Below are positions 19,459 through 29,818 of a stretch of 64,000 nucleotides of DNA, piece by piece. The translations under genes were made by a program, and so were the position numbers. Source of the stretch: Pseudomonas putida (GTDB lineage Bacteria > Pseudomonadota > Gammaproteobacteria > Pseudomonadales > Pseudomonadaceae). The DNA lies in NCBI RefSeq assembly GCF_022627325.1, contig NZ_JAETZZ010000003.1:1-64000 (forward strand), given 5' to 3'. The notes below the pieces were generated by a model. It was not told the origin of the DNA. It saw only the letters and a program-made list of their open reading frames with translations, and did not search any database. Each line of letters opens with the position of its first letter. Positions within the stretch are counted from its first letter, which is position 1.

Positions 19459-20346
19459 ATGAACGACTCGCGCTACATCGGACGCTTCGCCCCCACCCCC
19501 AGCGGTTTTCTGCACTTCGGCTCGCTGGTGGCCGCCCTGGCCTCCTGGCTTGACGCCCGCGCGGTCAATGGCCGTTGGCTGCTACGCGTGGAAGACACCG
19601 ACCCGCCACGGGAAATGCCCGGCGCCCGTGATGCAATCCTGCAGACCCTGGAGCGCTATGGGCTGGAATGGGATGGCGAGGTGGTCTTCCAGAGCCAGCG
19701 GCACGACGCTTACGGCGCGGTGGTAGACCGCCTGTTCAATATGGGCCTGGCCTACGCCTGCACCTGTTCGCGCAAACAGCTCGAAGGCTACAACGGCATC
19801 TATCCAGGGTTTTGCCGCAACGCCGGGCATGCCCGTGAAGGCGCCGCCATCCGCCTGCGGGTGCCAGAACTGCTCTACCGCTTTACCGATCGCGTGCAAG
19901 GGGAGTTCCAGCAACACCTTGGCCGCGAGGTGGGCGACTTCGTGATTCAGCGCCGCGACGGGTTGTATGCGTACCAGCTGGCAGTCGTACTGGACGACGC
20001 CTGGCAAGGTGTTACCGACATCGTGCGCGGGGCCGACCTGCTCGACAACACGCCGCGCCAGCTGTACTTGCAGGAATTGCTGGGCTTTTCCCAACCGCGT
20101 TACCTGCACATTCCATTGATCGTGCAACCTGATGGGCACAAGCTGGGCAAGTCATACCGTTCACCGCCGCTTGAGGCTGATCAGGCAACGCCGTTGCTGT
20201 TGCGGGCGTTGCGCGCATTGGGCCAGGAAGCCGACCCTCAGTTGCTGACGGCAACGCCCGCTGAAGTATTGGCTGTGGCGCGCCAGCGCTGGCAGCCAGA
20301 AGCCATTGCCCAGCGAACAACGGTGCCCGAGGCTGATTTGAAGTGA
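19459..20346 (+). CDS. gluQ: Glutamyl-Q tRNA(Asp) synthetase
   Basis: A 295-residue paralogue of glutamyl-tRNA synthetase lacking the anticodon-binding domain; attaches glutamate to queuosine in tRNA(Asp). The class I HIGH-like motif is APTPSGFLHFGS, the KMSKS-like loop is KLGKSYRS, and a zinc site uses CTCSRKQ and the cysteine in GFCR. The ATG at 19459 begins MNDSRYIGRF; the frame is open further upstream, but that part is the dksA terminator. Downstream of dksA, as in many gammaproteobacteria. Confidence 0.93.
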   Translation: MNDSRYIGRFAPTPSGFLHFGSLVAALASWLDARAVNGRWLLRVEDTDPPREMPGARDAILQTLERYGLEWDGEVVFQSQRHDAYGAVVDRLFNMGLAYACTCSRKQLEGYNGIYPGFCRNAGHAREGAAIRLRVPELLYRFTDRVQGEFQQHLGREVGDFVIQRRDGLYAYQLAVVLDDAWQGVTDIVRGADLLDNTPRQLYLQELLGFSQPRYLHIPLIVQPDGHKLGKSYRSPPLEADQATPLLLRALRALGQEADPQLLTATPAEVLAVARQRWQPEAIAQRTTVPEADLK

Positions 20347-20362
20347 AGCATCACCGGCCCTA

Positions 20363-20385
20363 TCGTCGGCAAGCCGGCTTCCACA
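20363..20385. repeat. REP-like palindromic element
   Basis: CGGCAAGCCGGCTTCCACA resembles the head of the common P. putida REP (GCCGGCAAGCCGGCTCCCACA). One partial unit in the gluQ-cbrX gap. Short and degenerate. Confidence 0.5.
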
Positions 20386-20475
20386 GTAACAGTGCGCTAC
20401 CTCGCGGCCAGCTGGCGACAGGGCGAAATCGGGCAACCCACGTCTCAAAAACAAAAGCCCAATAATTTCAAACCC

Positions 20476-20505
20476 TTGGCGAACACCACCGATTCCCGCT
20501 AGCAT
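20476..20505 (+). promoter_or_regulatory. Candidate promoter of cbrX-cbrA
   Basis: TTGGCG (20476-20481), 18-bp spacer, TAGCAT (20500-20505), ending about 60 bp before the cbrX ATG. Moderate match to sigma-70. Confidence 0.4.
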
Positions 20506-20567
20506 CGCTCCAACCATTTGCGCCAATAATAAGTCCAAGCCCGCAGCGCCCAACCATCGAGGCCAGC

Positions 20568-20744
20568 ATGTACATCTATCGTTTGGTCCTGCTTCTGGTC
20601 GTGGGGATCTACCTGTTCTCCCCGGCCATCATGGACTGGTGGATCGAACCGACCGGCGCCTGGTATCGCCCTTACCTGCTCTGGCTGATCCTGATCGTCG
20701 TCACTTTCATCCTGCAGAGCCAACGAGATGCCGATGAGCTTTAG
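20568..20744 (+). CDS. cbrX: CbrX, small membrane protein upstream of and overlapping cbrA
   Basis: 58 codons encoding a small protein with two hydrophobic segments (LVLLLVVGIYLFSP and YLLWLILIVVTFIL) around a tryptophan-rich loop, MDWWIEPTG. It matches the short ORF called cbrX that precedes cbrA in pseudomonads and influences cbrA translation. Its last 17 bp overlap the cbrA start region, the geometry expected for coupling. Below the length often used for ORF calls, but the membrane pattern and synteny support it. Confidence 0.85.
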   Translation: MYIYRLVLLLVVGIYLFSPAIMDWWIEPTGAWYRPYLLWLILIVVTFILQSQRDADEL

Positions 20745-23703
20745 CCTGACCCAGATGATCCTGATCAGCGCCGGGTACCTGATGGTGCTGTTCGGTGTGG
20801 CCTGGATCAGCGAGCGTGGGTTGATACCCCGTTCGATCATTCGCCACCCGCTGACCTACACCCTGTCGCTGGGCGTCTACGCCAGTGCCTGGGCTTTCTA
20901 CGGCTCGGTGGGCCTGGCCTATCAGTATGGCTACGGCTTCCTCGCCTGTTACCTGGGCGTCTCCGGCGCCTTCCTGCTGGCGCCTGTGCTGCTTTATCCG
21001 ATCCTCAAGATCACCCGCACCTACCAATTGTCGTCATTGGCCGACTTGCTGGCCTTTCGCTTTCGCAGCACCTGGGCCGGTGCGCTGACGACCATTTTCA
21101 TGCTGATCGGTGTGCTTCCCTTACTCGCCCTGCAAATTCAGGCAGTGGCCGACTCGATCAGCATTCTCACCGGCGAACCGGTCAAGGCACGCGTGGCCTT
21201 TGCCTTCTGCGCACTGATCATCCTGTTCACCATCTTCTTCGGCTCGCGTCACATCGCCACGCGCGAAAAGCATGAAGGGCTGGTGTTCGCCATCGCCTTC
21301 GAGTCGGTGATCAAGCTGCTGGCGCTGGGCGGCATTGGCCTGTACGCCCTGTACGGCGTGTTCGGCGGCCCGCACGGGCTGGAAGTGTGGCTGCTGCAGA
21401 ACCAGACCGCCCTGGCCGCGCTGCACACCCCGCTGCAGGAGGGCCCATGGCGCACCCTGCTGCTGGTGTTCTTCGCCTCGGCCATCGTCATGCCGCACAT
21501 GTACCACATGGCCTTCACCGAAAACCTCAACCCGCGCTCCCTGGTCAGCGCCAGCTGGGGCCTGCCGCTGTTCCTGCTACTGATGAGCCTGGCCGTGCCG
21601 CTGGTGCTGTGGGCGGGCCTGCGCCTGGGCGCCAGCACCAACCCCGAGTACTTCACCCTGGGCCTTGGGATCGCCGCCAACAACAAGGCGCTGGCACTGC
21701 TGGCCTATGTCGGCGGGCTGTCCGCCGCCAGCGGCCTGATCATCGTCACCACCCTGGCCCTGTCGGGCATGGCGCTCAACCACCTGGTGCTGCCGCTGTA
21801 CCAGCCGCCGGCCGAAGGCAACATCTACCGCTGGCTGAAATGGACCCGCCGCGCACTGATCGTCGCCATCATCACCGCCGGCTTCATGTTCTACCTGAAC
21901 CAGAACACCCACCAGAGCCTGGCCAACCTGGGCATCGTCGCCTTCGTCGCCACGTTGCAGTTCCTGCCGGGGGTGCTGTCGGTGCTGTACTGGCCAACCG
22001 CGAACCGCCGCGGCTTCATCGCCGGCCTGCTGGCCGGCACCCTGGTCTGGATGGTGACCATGCTGCTGCCCCTGCTGGGCAACCTGCAGGGCTTCTACAT
22101 CCCACTGCTGGACATGATCTATGTGCTCGACGACACCAGCTGGCACATGGCAGCGATCGCCTCCCTGGCAGCCAACGTACTGTTGTTCACGCTGATTTCA
22201 CTGTTCACCAACGCCAGCAGCGAGGAGGTCAGTGCCGCCGAAGCATGTGCAGTGGACAACGTGCGCCGGCCCCAGCGCCGCGAGCTGCATGCAGCTTCAC
22301 CGCAGGAGTTCGCCACCCAACTGGCCAAGCCACTGGGTGCCAAGGCTGCACAGAAGGAAGTCGAACAAGCCCTGCGCGACCTCTACCTGCCGTTCGACGA
22401 GCGCCGCCCCTATGCCCTGCGCCGCCTGCGTGACCGCATCGAGGCCAACCTCTCGGGCCTGATGGGGCCGAGCGTGGCCCAGGACATGGTCGAAACCTTC
22501 CTGCCCTACAAGTCTGGCAACGAGAACTACGTCACCGAAGACATCCACTTCATCGAAAGCCGCCTGGAAGATTACCACTCGCGCCTGACGGGCCTGGCTG
22601 CCGAACTCGATGCCTTGCGCCGCTACCACCGTCAGACCCTGCAGGAGCTGCCCATGGGCGTCTGCTCGCTGGCCAAGGACAAAGAAATCCTGATGTGGAA
22701 CAAGGCCATGGAGGAGCTGACCGGCATCGCCGCCAAGCACGTGGTCGGGTCGCGCCTGGTAACCATCGATGAACCTTGGCGCGGCCTGCTGCTGGGTTTC
22801 ATCAACGTACCCGATGAGCACTTGCACAAACAGCGCCTGGCACTGGACGGCCAGCCGCGCTGGCTCAACCTGCACAAAGCGGCCATCGATGAGCCCCTGG
22901 CACCTGGCAATAGCGGGCTGGTGTTGCTGGTCGAAGACCTCACCGAGACACAGGCCCTGGAAGACAAGCTGGTGCACTCCGAACGCTTGGCCAGCATCGG
23001 CCGCCTCGCTGCGGGCGTGGCCCACGAGATCGGCAACCCGATCACCGGCATCGCCTGCCTGGCGCAAAACCTGCGCGAGGAGCGCGAAGGCGACGGCGAG
23101 ATCATCGAATTGTCGAGCCAGATCCTCGAACAGACCAAACGGGTGTCGCGCATCGTGCAGTCGCTGATGAGCTTTGCCCATGCCGGCGGTAGCCACCAGA
23201 ACAGCGAAGAGCCAGTGTGCCTGGCCGAAGTGGCCCAGGATGCCATCGGTCTGCTGGCGTTGAACCGGCGCAATTTCGAAGTACAGTTCTTCAACCTCTG
23301 CGACCCCGACCACTGGGCAGAGGGGGATCCTCAGCGCCTGGCCCAAGTGCTGATCAACCTGCTCTCCAACGCGCGTGACGCGTCGCCGCCTGGCAGCGCC
23401 GTGCGGGTACGCACCGAGGTCAGCGAGCACACCGTCGACCTGATCGTCGAGGACGAAGGCAGTGGGATTCCGAAGAACATCATGGACCGCCTGTTCGAAC
23501 CTTTCTTCACCACCAAGGACCCTGGCGAGGGAACCGGACTAGGGCTCGCTCTGGTCTATTCCATCGTGGAAGAGCATTATGGGCAAATCACCATCGACAG
23601 CCCGGCCGACATCGAACGGCAACGTGGCACCCGGATCCGCGTGACCCTGCCCCGGCATGTCGTAGCGACGTCCCCTGAAATTCGAGACCGTCGAGAGAAT
23701 TGA
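20728..23703 (+). CDS. cbrA: Sensor histidine kinase CbrA with SLC5-like transporter domain
   Basis: A 991-residue sensor controlling carbon/nitrogen balance through CbrB. Residues about 1-480 form an SSS/SLC5 sodium-solute symporter-like domain of about 13 helices, linked through a STAC-like region to a PAS domain (about 640-745), a HisKA domain with phosphorylated His766 ([12 protein letters not shown]) and an HATPase with N, G1 and G2 boxes ([32 protein letters not shown]). The domain has been linked to histidine transport. Starts at the ATG at 20728 within cbrX; an ATG two codons on is also possible. Confidence 0.97.
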   Translation: MPMSFSLTQMILISAGYLMVLFGVAWISERGLIPRSIIRHPLTYTLSLGVYASAWAFYGSVGLAYQYGYGFLACYLGVSGAFLLAPVLLYPILKITRTYQLSSLADLLAFRFRSTWAGALTTIFMLIGVLPLLALQIQAVADSISILTGEPVKARVAFAFCALIILFTIFFGSRHIATREKHEGLVFAIAFESVIKLLALGGIGLYALYGVFGGPHGLEVWLLQNQTALAALHTPLQEGPWRTLLLVFFASAIVMPHMYHMAFTENLNPRSLVSASWGLPLFLLLMSLAVPLVLWAGLRLGASTNPEYFTLGLGIAANNKALALLAYVGGLSAASGLIIVTTLALSGMALNHLVLPLYQPPAEGNIYRWLKWTRRALIVAIITAGFMFYLNQNTHQSLANLGIVAFVATLQFLPGVLSVLYWPTANRRGFIAGLLAGTLVWMVTMLLPLLGNLQGFYIPLLDMIYVLDDTSWHMAAIASLAANVLLFTLISLFTNASSEEVSAAEACAVDNVRRPQRRELHAASPQEFATQLAKPLGAKAAQKEVEQALRDLYLPFDERRPYALRRLRDRIEANLSGLMGPSVAQDMVETFLPYKSGNENYVTEDIHFIESRLEDYHSRLTGLAAELDALRRYHRQTLQELPMGVCSLAKDKEILMWNKAMEELTGIAAKHVVGSRLVTIDEPWRGLLLGFINVPDEHLHKQRLALDGQPRWLNLHKAAIDEPLAPGNSGLVLLVEDLTETQALEDKLVHSERLASIGRLAAGVAHEIGNPITGIACLAQNLREEREGDGEIIELSSQILEQTKRVSRIVQSLMSFAHAGGSHQNSEEPVCLAEVAQDAIGLLALNRRNFEVQFFNLCDPDHWAEGDPQRLAQVLINLLSNARDASPPGSAVRVRTEVSEHTVDLIVEDEGSGIPKNIMDRLFEPFFTTKDPGEGTGLGLALVYSIVEEHYGQITIDSPADIERQRGTRIRVTLPRHVVATSPEIRDRREN

Positions 23704-23707
23704 ATCA

Positions 23708-25147
23708 ATGCCGCATATTCTGATCGTCGAAGACGAAACCATCATCCGCTCGGCCTTGCGTCGCCTGCTCGAGCGGAACCAGTACCAGGTCAGCGAAGCC
23801 GGCTCGGTGCAGGAAGCCCAGGAACGCTTCAGCATTGCCACCTTCGACCTGATCGTCAGCGACCTGCGCCTGCCCGGCGCGCCGGGTACCGAGTTGATCA
23901 AGCTTGGCCAAGGCACCCCAGTGCTGATCATGACCAGTTACGCCAGCCTGCGCTCGGCGGTGGACTCGATGAAGATGGGCGCGGTGGACTACATCGCCAA
24001 GCCTTTCGACCACGACGAAATGCTCCAGGCGGTGGCGCGTATTCTGCGCGACCGGCAGAGTGCACCGGCACCCGCCCCAGTGGCCGAGCCACGCAGCAAC
24101 GGCAAGGCAGCCCCTGCCGACAAAGGCGCTCCGGCATCGGCCAACGGCGAGATCGGCATCATTGGCTCGTGCCCTCCCATGCAGGACATGTACAGCAAGA
24201 TCCGCAAGGTGGCGCCGACCGATTCCAATGTGCTTATCCAGGGCGAGTCCGGTACCGGTAAGGAACTGGTAGCCCGTGCCCTGCACAACCTGTCACGGCG
24301 CGCCAAAGCGCCGATGATCTCGGTGAACTGCGCGGCCATCCCCGAAACCTTGATCGAGTCGGAACTGTTCGGCCACGAAAAAGGGGCATTCACCGGTGCC
24401 AGCGCAGGGCGTGCCGGCCTGGTGGAAGCGGCAGACGGCGGCACCCTGTTCCTCGATGAGATCGGTGAACTGCCGCTGGAAGCCCAGGCCCGTCTGCTGC
24501 GGGTGTTGCAGGAGGGCGAAATCCGCCGGGTGGGTTCGGTACAGTCGCAAAAAGTCGACGTGCGCCTGATTGCCGCGACCCACCGCGACCTGAAAAACCT
24601 GGCCAAGGCTGGGCAATTCCGTGAAGACCTTTATTACCGCCTGCACGTGATCGCCCTCAAGTTGCCAGCCCTGCGTGAGCGCGGCAGTGACGTCAACGAG
24701 ATCGCCAGCGCCTTCCTCGCCAGGCAGAGCGCGCGCATCGGTCGTGACGATTTGCACTTCTCGTCTGAAGCCGAGCAAGCCATTCGTCATTACAGCTGGC
24801 CGGGCAACGTGCGCGAACTGGAGAACGCCGTAGAGCGTGCGGTGATTCTAAGCGAGAGCGCGGAGATATCGGCCGAACTGCTGGGTATCGACATCGAGCT
24901 GAGCGACATGGACGATGACGACGCGCTCGACAACGCGATGGCCGCGGGCGCTGCCAACAACGCCAGCCATGAGCCGACCGAGGACCTGTCGCTGGAAGAC
25001 TACTTCCAGCATTTCGTGCTCGAGCACCAGGACCATATGACCGAAACCGAACTGGCCCGCAAGCTCGGCGTCAGCCGCAAGTGCCTGTGGGAACGCCGCC
25101 AACGCCTGGGCATACCGCGCCGCAAGAGCAACGCTACCAGCGAATGA
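23708..25147 (+). CDS. cbrB: NtrC-family sigma-54 response regulator CbrB
   Basis: A 479-residue activator. Receiver domain with phospho-acceptor Asp52 (IVSDLRLPG) and acidic pair EDE at 8-10; a proline/alanine-rich linker; the sigma-54 AAA+ domain with Walker A GESGTGKE and the intact GAFTGA loop; a Fis-type helix-turn-helix at the C-terminus ([21 protein letters not shown]). Four bases after cbrA. Its main target, crcZ, is the next transcription unit, with a matching binding site and a -24/-12 promoter. Confidence 0.97.
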   Translation: MPHILIVEDETIIRSALRRLLERNQYQVSEAGSVQEAQERFSIATFDLIVSDLRLPGAPGTELIKLGQGTPVLIMTSYASLRSAVDSMKMGAVDYIAKPFDHDEMLQAVARILRDRQSAPAPAPVAEPRSNGKAAPADKGAPASANGEIGIIGSCPPMQDMYSKIRKVAPTDSNVLIQGESGTGKELVARALHNLSRRAKAPMISVNCAAIPETLIESELFGHEKGAFTGASAGRAGLVEAADGGTLFLDEIGELPLEAQARLLRVLQEGEIRRVGSVQSQKVDVRLIAATHRDLKNLAKAGQFREDLYYRLHVIALKLPALRERGSDVNEIASAFLARQSARIGRDDLHFSSEAEQAIRHYSWPGNVRELENAVERAVILSESAEISAELLGIDIELSDMDDDDALDNAMAAGAANNASHEPTEDLSLEDYFQHFVLEHQDHMTETELARKLGVSRKCLWERRQRLGIPRRKSNATSE

Positions 25148-25156
25148 GCGACTCCT

Positions 25157-25184
25157 ATGGAGCGCCGCCCGCGCGGCGCTCCAT
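25157..25184 (+). terminator. Hairpin after cbrB
   Basis: A perfect 12-bp stem ATGGAGCGCCGC/GCGGCGCTCCAT with a 4-nt loop, just past the cbrB stop. No U run. Confidence 0.6.
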
Positions 25185-25241
25185 CGCATGGACGCGCAAC
25201 AGCCTCTGTGCCCCTGGTAACAATCGGCCCCCGCAAAAATC

Positions 25242-25267
25242 TGTTACCTAACCTTTTCGCCGTAACA
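25242..25267 (+). promoter_or_regulatory. CbrB-type upstream activating site of crcZ
   Basis: Dyad TGTTAC-N14-GTAACA, the arrangement reported for CbrB subsites. Extra GTAAC half-sites at 25217-25222 and near 25282. Centred about 135 bp upstream of the predicted crcZ start, a normal enhancer distance. Confidence 0.75.
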
Positions 25268-25365
25268 GTTCCCGAGGCGTACGGTAACGAAATCTCGTCA
25301 TTCCCCACCGGCCAGTCTCTCGCCAAACCCGCCAAACCATTGATTTCATTGGGTTTCTCAAAGTT

Positions 25366-25379
25366 GGCACGCCACCTGC
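25366..25379 (+). promoter_or_regulatory. Sigma-54 promoter of crcZ
   Basis: TTGGCACGCCACCTGCTA: GG at 25366-25367 and GC at 25378-25379 with exactly 10 nt between, the -24/-12 signature. Predicted start near 25391. Confidence 0.88.
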
Positions 25380-25390
25380 TATATGTTCAG

Positions 25391-25760
25391 TACAAGAACA
25401 ATAACAAGCACTGCAACTCAGAATAAGAACAAGACGAAACGGCTCACGCACAATAAAAACAAGACGGCGGAGGCGCAGCTAACTGATTCTTTTGGAGAGG
25501 ATGCGTGTTTGGGGCTTGCCCCACGACCAGGCAGAGAACAACAAAAACTGCACTAAAAAGCAGCGCCTGAACTGGTTGGATCGATTGATCAGCATGACAT
25601 CAGCGGCCAAAGCAATCCGTTTGCTCTTAACCCCTGGATTGGGGGTCGTCCACAAGCTTTGAGATTTGTGGGCAGGGCACTCAACAAAAACAAGAAGCCC
25701 GGCATAAAAACAATAAGAGCACGCAACGACTTCTTGGGGAGCTTAGGCTCCCCTTGTCGT
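25391..25760 (+). ncRNA. crcZ: CrcZ small RNA, Hfq/Crc decoy
   Basis: About 370 nt between cbrB and pcnB, the known crcZ location. Six A-rich AAnAAnAA-type motifs are visible, at about 25394-25407, 25422-25432, 25452-25462, 25537-25547, 25683-25696 and 25706-25716 (for example AAGAACAATAACAA). These bind Hfq with Crc and so relieve catabolite repression. Driven by CbrB and sigma-54. The 3' end is a GGGGAGC-TTAG-GCTCCCC hairpin near 25736-25753. No plausible protein in the region. Exact 3' end not fixed. Confidence 0.93.
25736..25753 (+). terminator. Terminator hairpin of crcZ
   Basis: 7-bp GC-rich stem with a TTAG loop followed by TTGTCGTTT. A moderate U tract. Confidence 0.75.
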
Positions 25761-25886
25761 TTCTCCCCTTCTGGCAGTCCATCCTGCTACCGCCTACACC
25801 ATTCCCCGAGTAAATGCTAGAATCCCCGCCCATCATGCGGCCATTCTCCTATTCTTGGCCGAACATTCCTTCACACAGTGCATCCC

Positions 25887-27275
25887 ATGCTGAAGAAGCT
25901 GTTCCAGTCTTTCCGCCCTCCCGTACCGGGCCAGCACCACAAGCGCACCACGCCTGAGGTGATCAACAAGAGCCAACACTCGCTGCAGCGCCACCAGTTC
26001 AGCCGCCATGCGGTGAATATCGTCGAGCGCCTGCAAGGCGCGGGCTACCAGGCCTACCTGGTCGGTGGTTGCGTGCGCGACCTGATGCTGGGCATCACGC
26101 CCAAGGACTTCGACGTCGCCACCAGCGCAACACCTGAGCAGGTACGTGCCGAGTTCCGCAATGCGCGCATCATCGGCCGTCGCTTCAAGCTGGTTCACGT
26201 GCATTTCGGCCGTGAAATCATCGAAGTCGCGACCTTCCGTGCCCCTCACTCCGAAGACGACCAGGGTGACAGCCACCGCTCGTCGCACAATGCCAGTGGC
26301 CGCATTCTGCGCGACAACGTATACGGCAGCCTGGAAGAGGACGCGCAACGCCGCGACTTCACCATCAACGCCCTGTACTACGACCCGGTCAGCGAACGCA
26401 TCCTCGATTACGCCAACGGCGTGCATGACGTACGCAACCGTCTGCTGCGCCTGATCGGTGACCCGACGCATCGCTACCAGGAAGACCCGGTACGCATGCT
26501 GCGCGCGGTACGTTTCGCCGCCAAGCTCGACTTCGGTATCGAAAAGCACACTTACCAGCCGATCCGCGGCCTGGCGCCGCTGCTGCGCGAAATCCCGCCA
26601 GCGCGGCTGTTCGAGGAATGCCTCAAGCTGTTCCTGTCCGGGCAAGGCGCGATCGTCTTCGAGATGCTGGTAGACCTGGCGTTGTTCGAGCCGCTGTTCC
26701 CGGCCAGTGCGCATGCACTGGAAGAGCGCCCGACTTACACCCATACCCTGATCAGCCAGGCCCTGAGCAACACTGACCTGCGTATCAAGCAAGGCAAACC
26801 GGTGACCCCGGCCTTCCTGTTCGCCGCCCTGCTCTGGCCAGCACTGCCAAGCCGCGTTCTGCACCTGCAAAACCAGGGCGTGCCGCCGATCCCGGCGATG
26901 AATGGCGCAGCCCACGACCTGATTGCCGAACAGTGTGCACGCATTGCCATTCCAAAGCGTTTCACCCTGCCCATCCGCGAGATCTGGGACATGCAGGAGC
27001 GCCTGCCGCGCCGCAGCGGCAAACGCGCCGACGTGCTGCTCGACAACCCACGCTTCCGCGCCGGCTACGATTTCCTCCTGCTGCGTGAGAGCGCAGGCGA
27101 AGAAACCGATGACCTCGGCCAGTGGTGGACCGATTACCAGGACGCCAACGACGCCGAGCGCCGCGAGATGATCCGCGAGCTGGGCAGCCGCGATGAAGGC
27201 ACCGGCGCCGGCCCACGCAAGCGCAAGCGCAGCTCCAGCAAGCGCAAACGTGGTGGCGATGAGGCGTTCGAGTGA
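25887..27275 (+). CDS. pcnB: Poly(A) polymerase I
   Basis: Adds 3' poly(A) tails that promote RNA decay. The nucleotidyltransferase core shows GGCVRDLMLG and the metal-binding DFDV, followed by the RNA-binding domain; the C-terminal tail is strongly basic (RKRKRSSSKRKR). I take the ATG at 25887 (462 residues, MLKKLFQSF); an in-frame GTG at 25878 is an alternative, and neither has a clear Shine-Dalgarno. The last four bases overlap folK. The catalytic motifs distinguish it poorly from CCA-adding enzymes, but the length, basic tail and location fit pcnB. Confidence 0.93.
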   Translation: MLKKLFQSFRPPVPGQHHKRTTPEVINKSQHSLQRHQFSRHAVNIVERLQGAGYQAYLVGGCVRDLMLGITPKDFDVATSATPEQVRAEFRNARIIGRRFKLVHVHFGREIIEVATFRAPHSEDDQGDSHRSSHNASGRILRDNVYGSLEEDAQRRDFTINALYYDPVSERILDYANGVHDVRNRLLRLIGDPTHRYQEDPVRMLRAVRFAAKLDFGIEKHTYQPIRGLAPLLREIPPARLFEECLKLFLSGQGAIVFEMLVDLALFEPLFPASAHALEERPTYTHTLISQALSNTDLRIKQGKPVTPAFLFAALLWPALPSRVLHLQNQGVPPIPAMNGAAHDLIAEQCARIAIPKRFTLPIREIWDMQERLPRRSGKRADVLLDNPRFRAGYDFLLLRESAGEETDDLGQWWTDYQDANDAERREMIRELGSRDEGTGAGPRKRKRSSSKRKRGGDEAFE

Positions 27276-27751
27276 CCACTCGCGCCTACATCGGCCTTGG
27301 CAGTAACCTGGATGCGCCTGCCGAGCAACTGGGCAACGCCCTGCAGGCGCTGGACCGGGTGGCGAACACCCGCCTGGTGGCAGCGTCTGCCCTGTACACC
27401 AGTGACTCCCTGCTGCCTGGCCAGCCGCGTTACACCAACGCCGTCGCTGCCCTGGACACCTCACTCGCCCCCCTGGACCTGCTGGACGCCCTGCAAGCCA
27501 TCGAGAACGAACAGGGCCGTGTGCGCAAGGAACGCTGGGGCCCACGCACGCTCGACCTGGACATCTTGCTGTTCGGCGACCATGTCATCGATGTGCCACG
27601 CCTGCAGGTGCCGCACTACCACATGCATGCCCGCCCCTTCGTGCTATACCCACTGGCCGAGCTGGTGGCAGACGATTTTCACCTGGCCGACGGGCGCCCG
27701 CTTGCCCAGTTGCTCCAAGCCTGCCCGTTCGTTGGCCTGGAACGCCTGTAG
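27272..27751 (+). CDS. folK: 6-hydroxymethyl-7,8-dihydropterin pyrophosphokinase
   Basis: A 159-residue folate enzyme transferring pyrophosphate from ATP to the pterin alcohol, the step before dihydropteroate synthase (folP, also in this window). Begins with the conserved YIGLGSNL; the catalytic signature is RWGPRTLDLDILLFG. The GTG start overlaps the pcnB stop (GTGA). Confidence 0.96.
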   Translation: MTTRAYIGLGSNLDAPAEQLGNALQALDRVANTRLVAASALYTSDSLLPGQPRYTNAVAALDTSLAPLDLLDALQAIENEQGRVRKERWGPRTLDLDILLFGDHVIDVPRLQVPHYHMHARPFVLYPLAELVADDFHLADGRPLAQLLQACPFVGLERL

Positions 27752-27794
27752 CCCAGGCGCTGCGGCCTTTCTCCAAGGGCGGTAACGCCAGTAA

Positions 27795-27826
27795 CACCCT
27801 GTTAGTAACAATGCGGTAACAGGGTG
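27795..27826. promoter_or_regulatory. Inverted repeat upstream of panB, possible operator
   Basis: Perfect 10-bp arms CACCCTGTTA/TAACAGGGTG around a 12-nt centre, followed at 27829 by TTGACT and 17 bp on by GACTAT, a possible panB promoter. No T run, so it reads more like an operator than a terminator. Regulator unknown. Confidence 0.4.
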
Positions 27827-28013
27827 ATTGACTTCCCCCACCTCGCTCACGACTATAGGCGTCCCGTGTGGCACCAAAGTGCCGCATACCCGTATTTAGG
27901 CCCGGACGGACCTGTGCCCCGAACATCACGCGCGATGATGTGCCGCTCCGGAAGATGACTACACGCGTTGTTGGCGGTCGTTTTTCACAGCGCCTGAACG
28001 AGGATTTTCCTAC

Positions 28014-28814
28014 ATGCCTGACGTAACCCTGACCACCCTGCACGGCCTCAAGGCCAAGGGTGAAAAGATCACCATGCTGACCTGCTACGACGCCACCTTT
28101 GCCAAGGCTGCCAGCCAGGCCGGCGTCGAAGTGTTGCTGGTGGGCGACTCCTTGGGAATGGTCCTGCAGGGCCATGACAGCACGCTGCCCGTCACCACGG
28201 CGGAAATGGCCTACCACACCGCCTGCGTCAAACGCGGCAACGAGGGTGCGCTGATTCTTGCCGACCTGCCGTTCATGGCCCACGCCACCCCCGAGCAGGC
28301 CTTCGCCAACTGCGCCATGCTGATGCAGGCTGGCGCCCACATGATCAAGCTTGAAGGCGCTGCATGGCTGGCCGAGACCATTCGCCTGCTGGCCGAGCGC
28401 GGCGTGCCGGTGTGCGCCCACATGGGCCTGACCCCGCAAACCGTCAACGTTCTGGGCGGTTATAAAGTGCAGGGGCGCCAGGAAGCCCAGGCCCGGCAGA
28501 TGCGCGCTGATGCCATCGCGCTGGAACAGGCCGGCGCCGCCATGCTGCTGCTCGAATGCGTACCTGGCGAACTGGCCGCCGAGATTACCCAGGCCGTGAG
28601 TATCCCGGTGATCGGCATCGGTGCCGGCAGCGCCACCGACGGCCAGGTGCTGGTCCTGCACGACATGCTGGGCTTGTCCCTGAGCGGCCGGGTGCCGAAG
28701 TTCGTGAAGAACTTCATGGTCGGCCAGCCGGACATCGCGAGCGCACTTGCCGCCTACGTCAAGGCGGTCAAAGACGTCAGCTTCCCAGCGAGTGAGCACG
28801 GATTCAGCGCATGA
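28014..28814 (+). CDS. panB: 3-methyl-2-oxobutanoate hydroxymethyltransferase
   Basis: First committed step of pantothenate synthesis; adds the hydroxymethyl group of 5,10-methylene-THF to 2-oxoisovalerate, which comes from the Ilv pathway. 266 residues, full length, with [11 protein letters not shown] and [18 protein letters not shown] (metal-binding Asp region) and the conserved glutamate in KLEGA. Overlaps panC by four bases. Confidence 0.97.
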   Translation: MPDVTLTTLHGLKAKGEKITMLTCYDATFAKAASQAGVEVLLVGDSLGMVLQGHDSTLPVTTAEMAYHTACVKRGNEGALILADLPFMAHATPEQAFANCAMLMQAGAHMIKLEGAAWLAETIRLLAERGVPVCAHMGLTPQTVNVLGGYKVQGRQEAQARQMRADAIALEQAGAAMLLLECVPGELAAEITQAVSIPVIGIGAGSATDGQVLVLHDMLGLSLSGRVPKFVKNFMVGQPDIASALAAYVKAVKDVSFPASEHGFSA

Positions 28815-29674
28815 ACACAGTCAATACCGTCGGTGAACTGCGCGCGGCCATTGCCCGCGCCCGTGGCGAGGGCAAGCGTATCGGCTTCGTGCCAACCATG
28901 GGCAACCTGCACAGCGGCCATGCTGCGCTGGTGACCAAAGCGGCCCAACGTGCCGACTTCGTCGTTGCCAGCATCTTCGTCAACCCGCTTCAGTTCGGCG
29001 CCCACGAAGACCTCGACAAGTACCCTCGCACCCTTGCCGCCGACCAGGAGCGCCTGCTCCAGGCGGGTTGCGATCTGCTGTTCGCGCCTACTGTGCAAGA
29101 GATGTACCCAGACGGCATGGCCGTGCAGACCCGCGTCAGCGTGCCGAACCTCTCCGAAGGCCTGTGTGGCGCAAGCCGTCCGGGGCATTTCGAGGGCGTA
29201 GCGACCGTGGTCAGCAAGCTGTTCAACATGGTGCAGCCTGATCTCGCGGTATTCGGCGAAAAGGACTACCAGCAACTGGCGGTGATTCGCGCCATGGTGC
29301 GCGACCTGAACATGCCGATCCAGATCATTGGCGAGCCGACCGTGCGCGCCGAAGATGGCCTGGCGCTGTCGTCACGCAATGGTTACCTGACGGCCGAGCA
29401 GCGGGCTACCGCGCCGGTGGTCTACCGCACGCTCAAGCACATCGGGGACGCCATCAGCCGTGGCCAACGCGACTTTGCCGCGCTGGTTGCCGAGGGCCAG
29501 GATCAGCTGGCAGCAGCCGGCCTGCGCCCGGACTACCTGCAGGTACGCCATGCGCTGACCCTTCGCCCAGCGATGATCGACGACCGTGACCTGGTGATTC
29601 TGGTTGCCGCCTACCTGGGGAACACGCGGCTTATCGACAACCTTTATGTGCACCTGGACGAACCGACCGCGTGA
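28811..29674 (+). CDS. panC: Pantothenate synthetase
   Basis: Ligates pantoate and beta-alanine with ATP. 287 residues of the HIGH-type nucleotidyltransferase superfamily: [14 protein letters not shown] carries the two histidines, with [19 protein letters not shown] and SSRNGYL further on. ATGA overlap with panB indicates a two-gene operon. Confidence 0.97.
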   Translation: MNTVNTVGELRAAIARARGEGKRIGFVPTMGNLHSGHAALVTKAAQRADFVVASIFVNPLQFGAHEDLDKYPRTLAADQERLLQAGCDLLFAPTVQEMYPDGMAVQTRVSVPNLSEGLCGASRPGHFEGVATVVSKLFNMVQPDLAVFGEKDYQQLAVIRAMVRDLNMPIQIIGEPTVRAEDGLALSSRNGYLTAEQRATAPVVYRTLKHIGDAISRGQRDFAALVAEGQDQLAAAGLRPDYLQVRHALTLRPAMIDDRDLVILVAAYLGNTRLIDNLYVHLDEPTA

Positions 29675-29680
29675 CGCCGA

Positions 29681-29699
29681 GGGGCTGCACTGCAGCCCC
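29681..29699 (+). terminator. Hairpin after panC
   Basis: Perfect 8-bp stem GGGGCTGC-ACT-GCAGCCCC, 6 bp past the panC stop. No U tract. Confidence 0.5.
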
Positions 29700-29818
29700 A
29701 AATTCCCCTCCCCGCCCCATTCCCTGCGCGCAACCAATGCCTATAATGATGGCCTGCCTGAACCTGGCCATGACGCCCCTGTCCAAGGCCACACCTACGC
29801 AACAAGGAATTCTGCGCA

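Noticed and set aside
25391-25760. Small protein gene in the cbrB-pcnB gap
   Set aside because: Features are those of the CrcZ RNA; the one open frame nearby (25157-25426) crosses the promoter and terminator.
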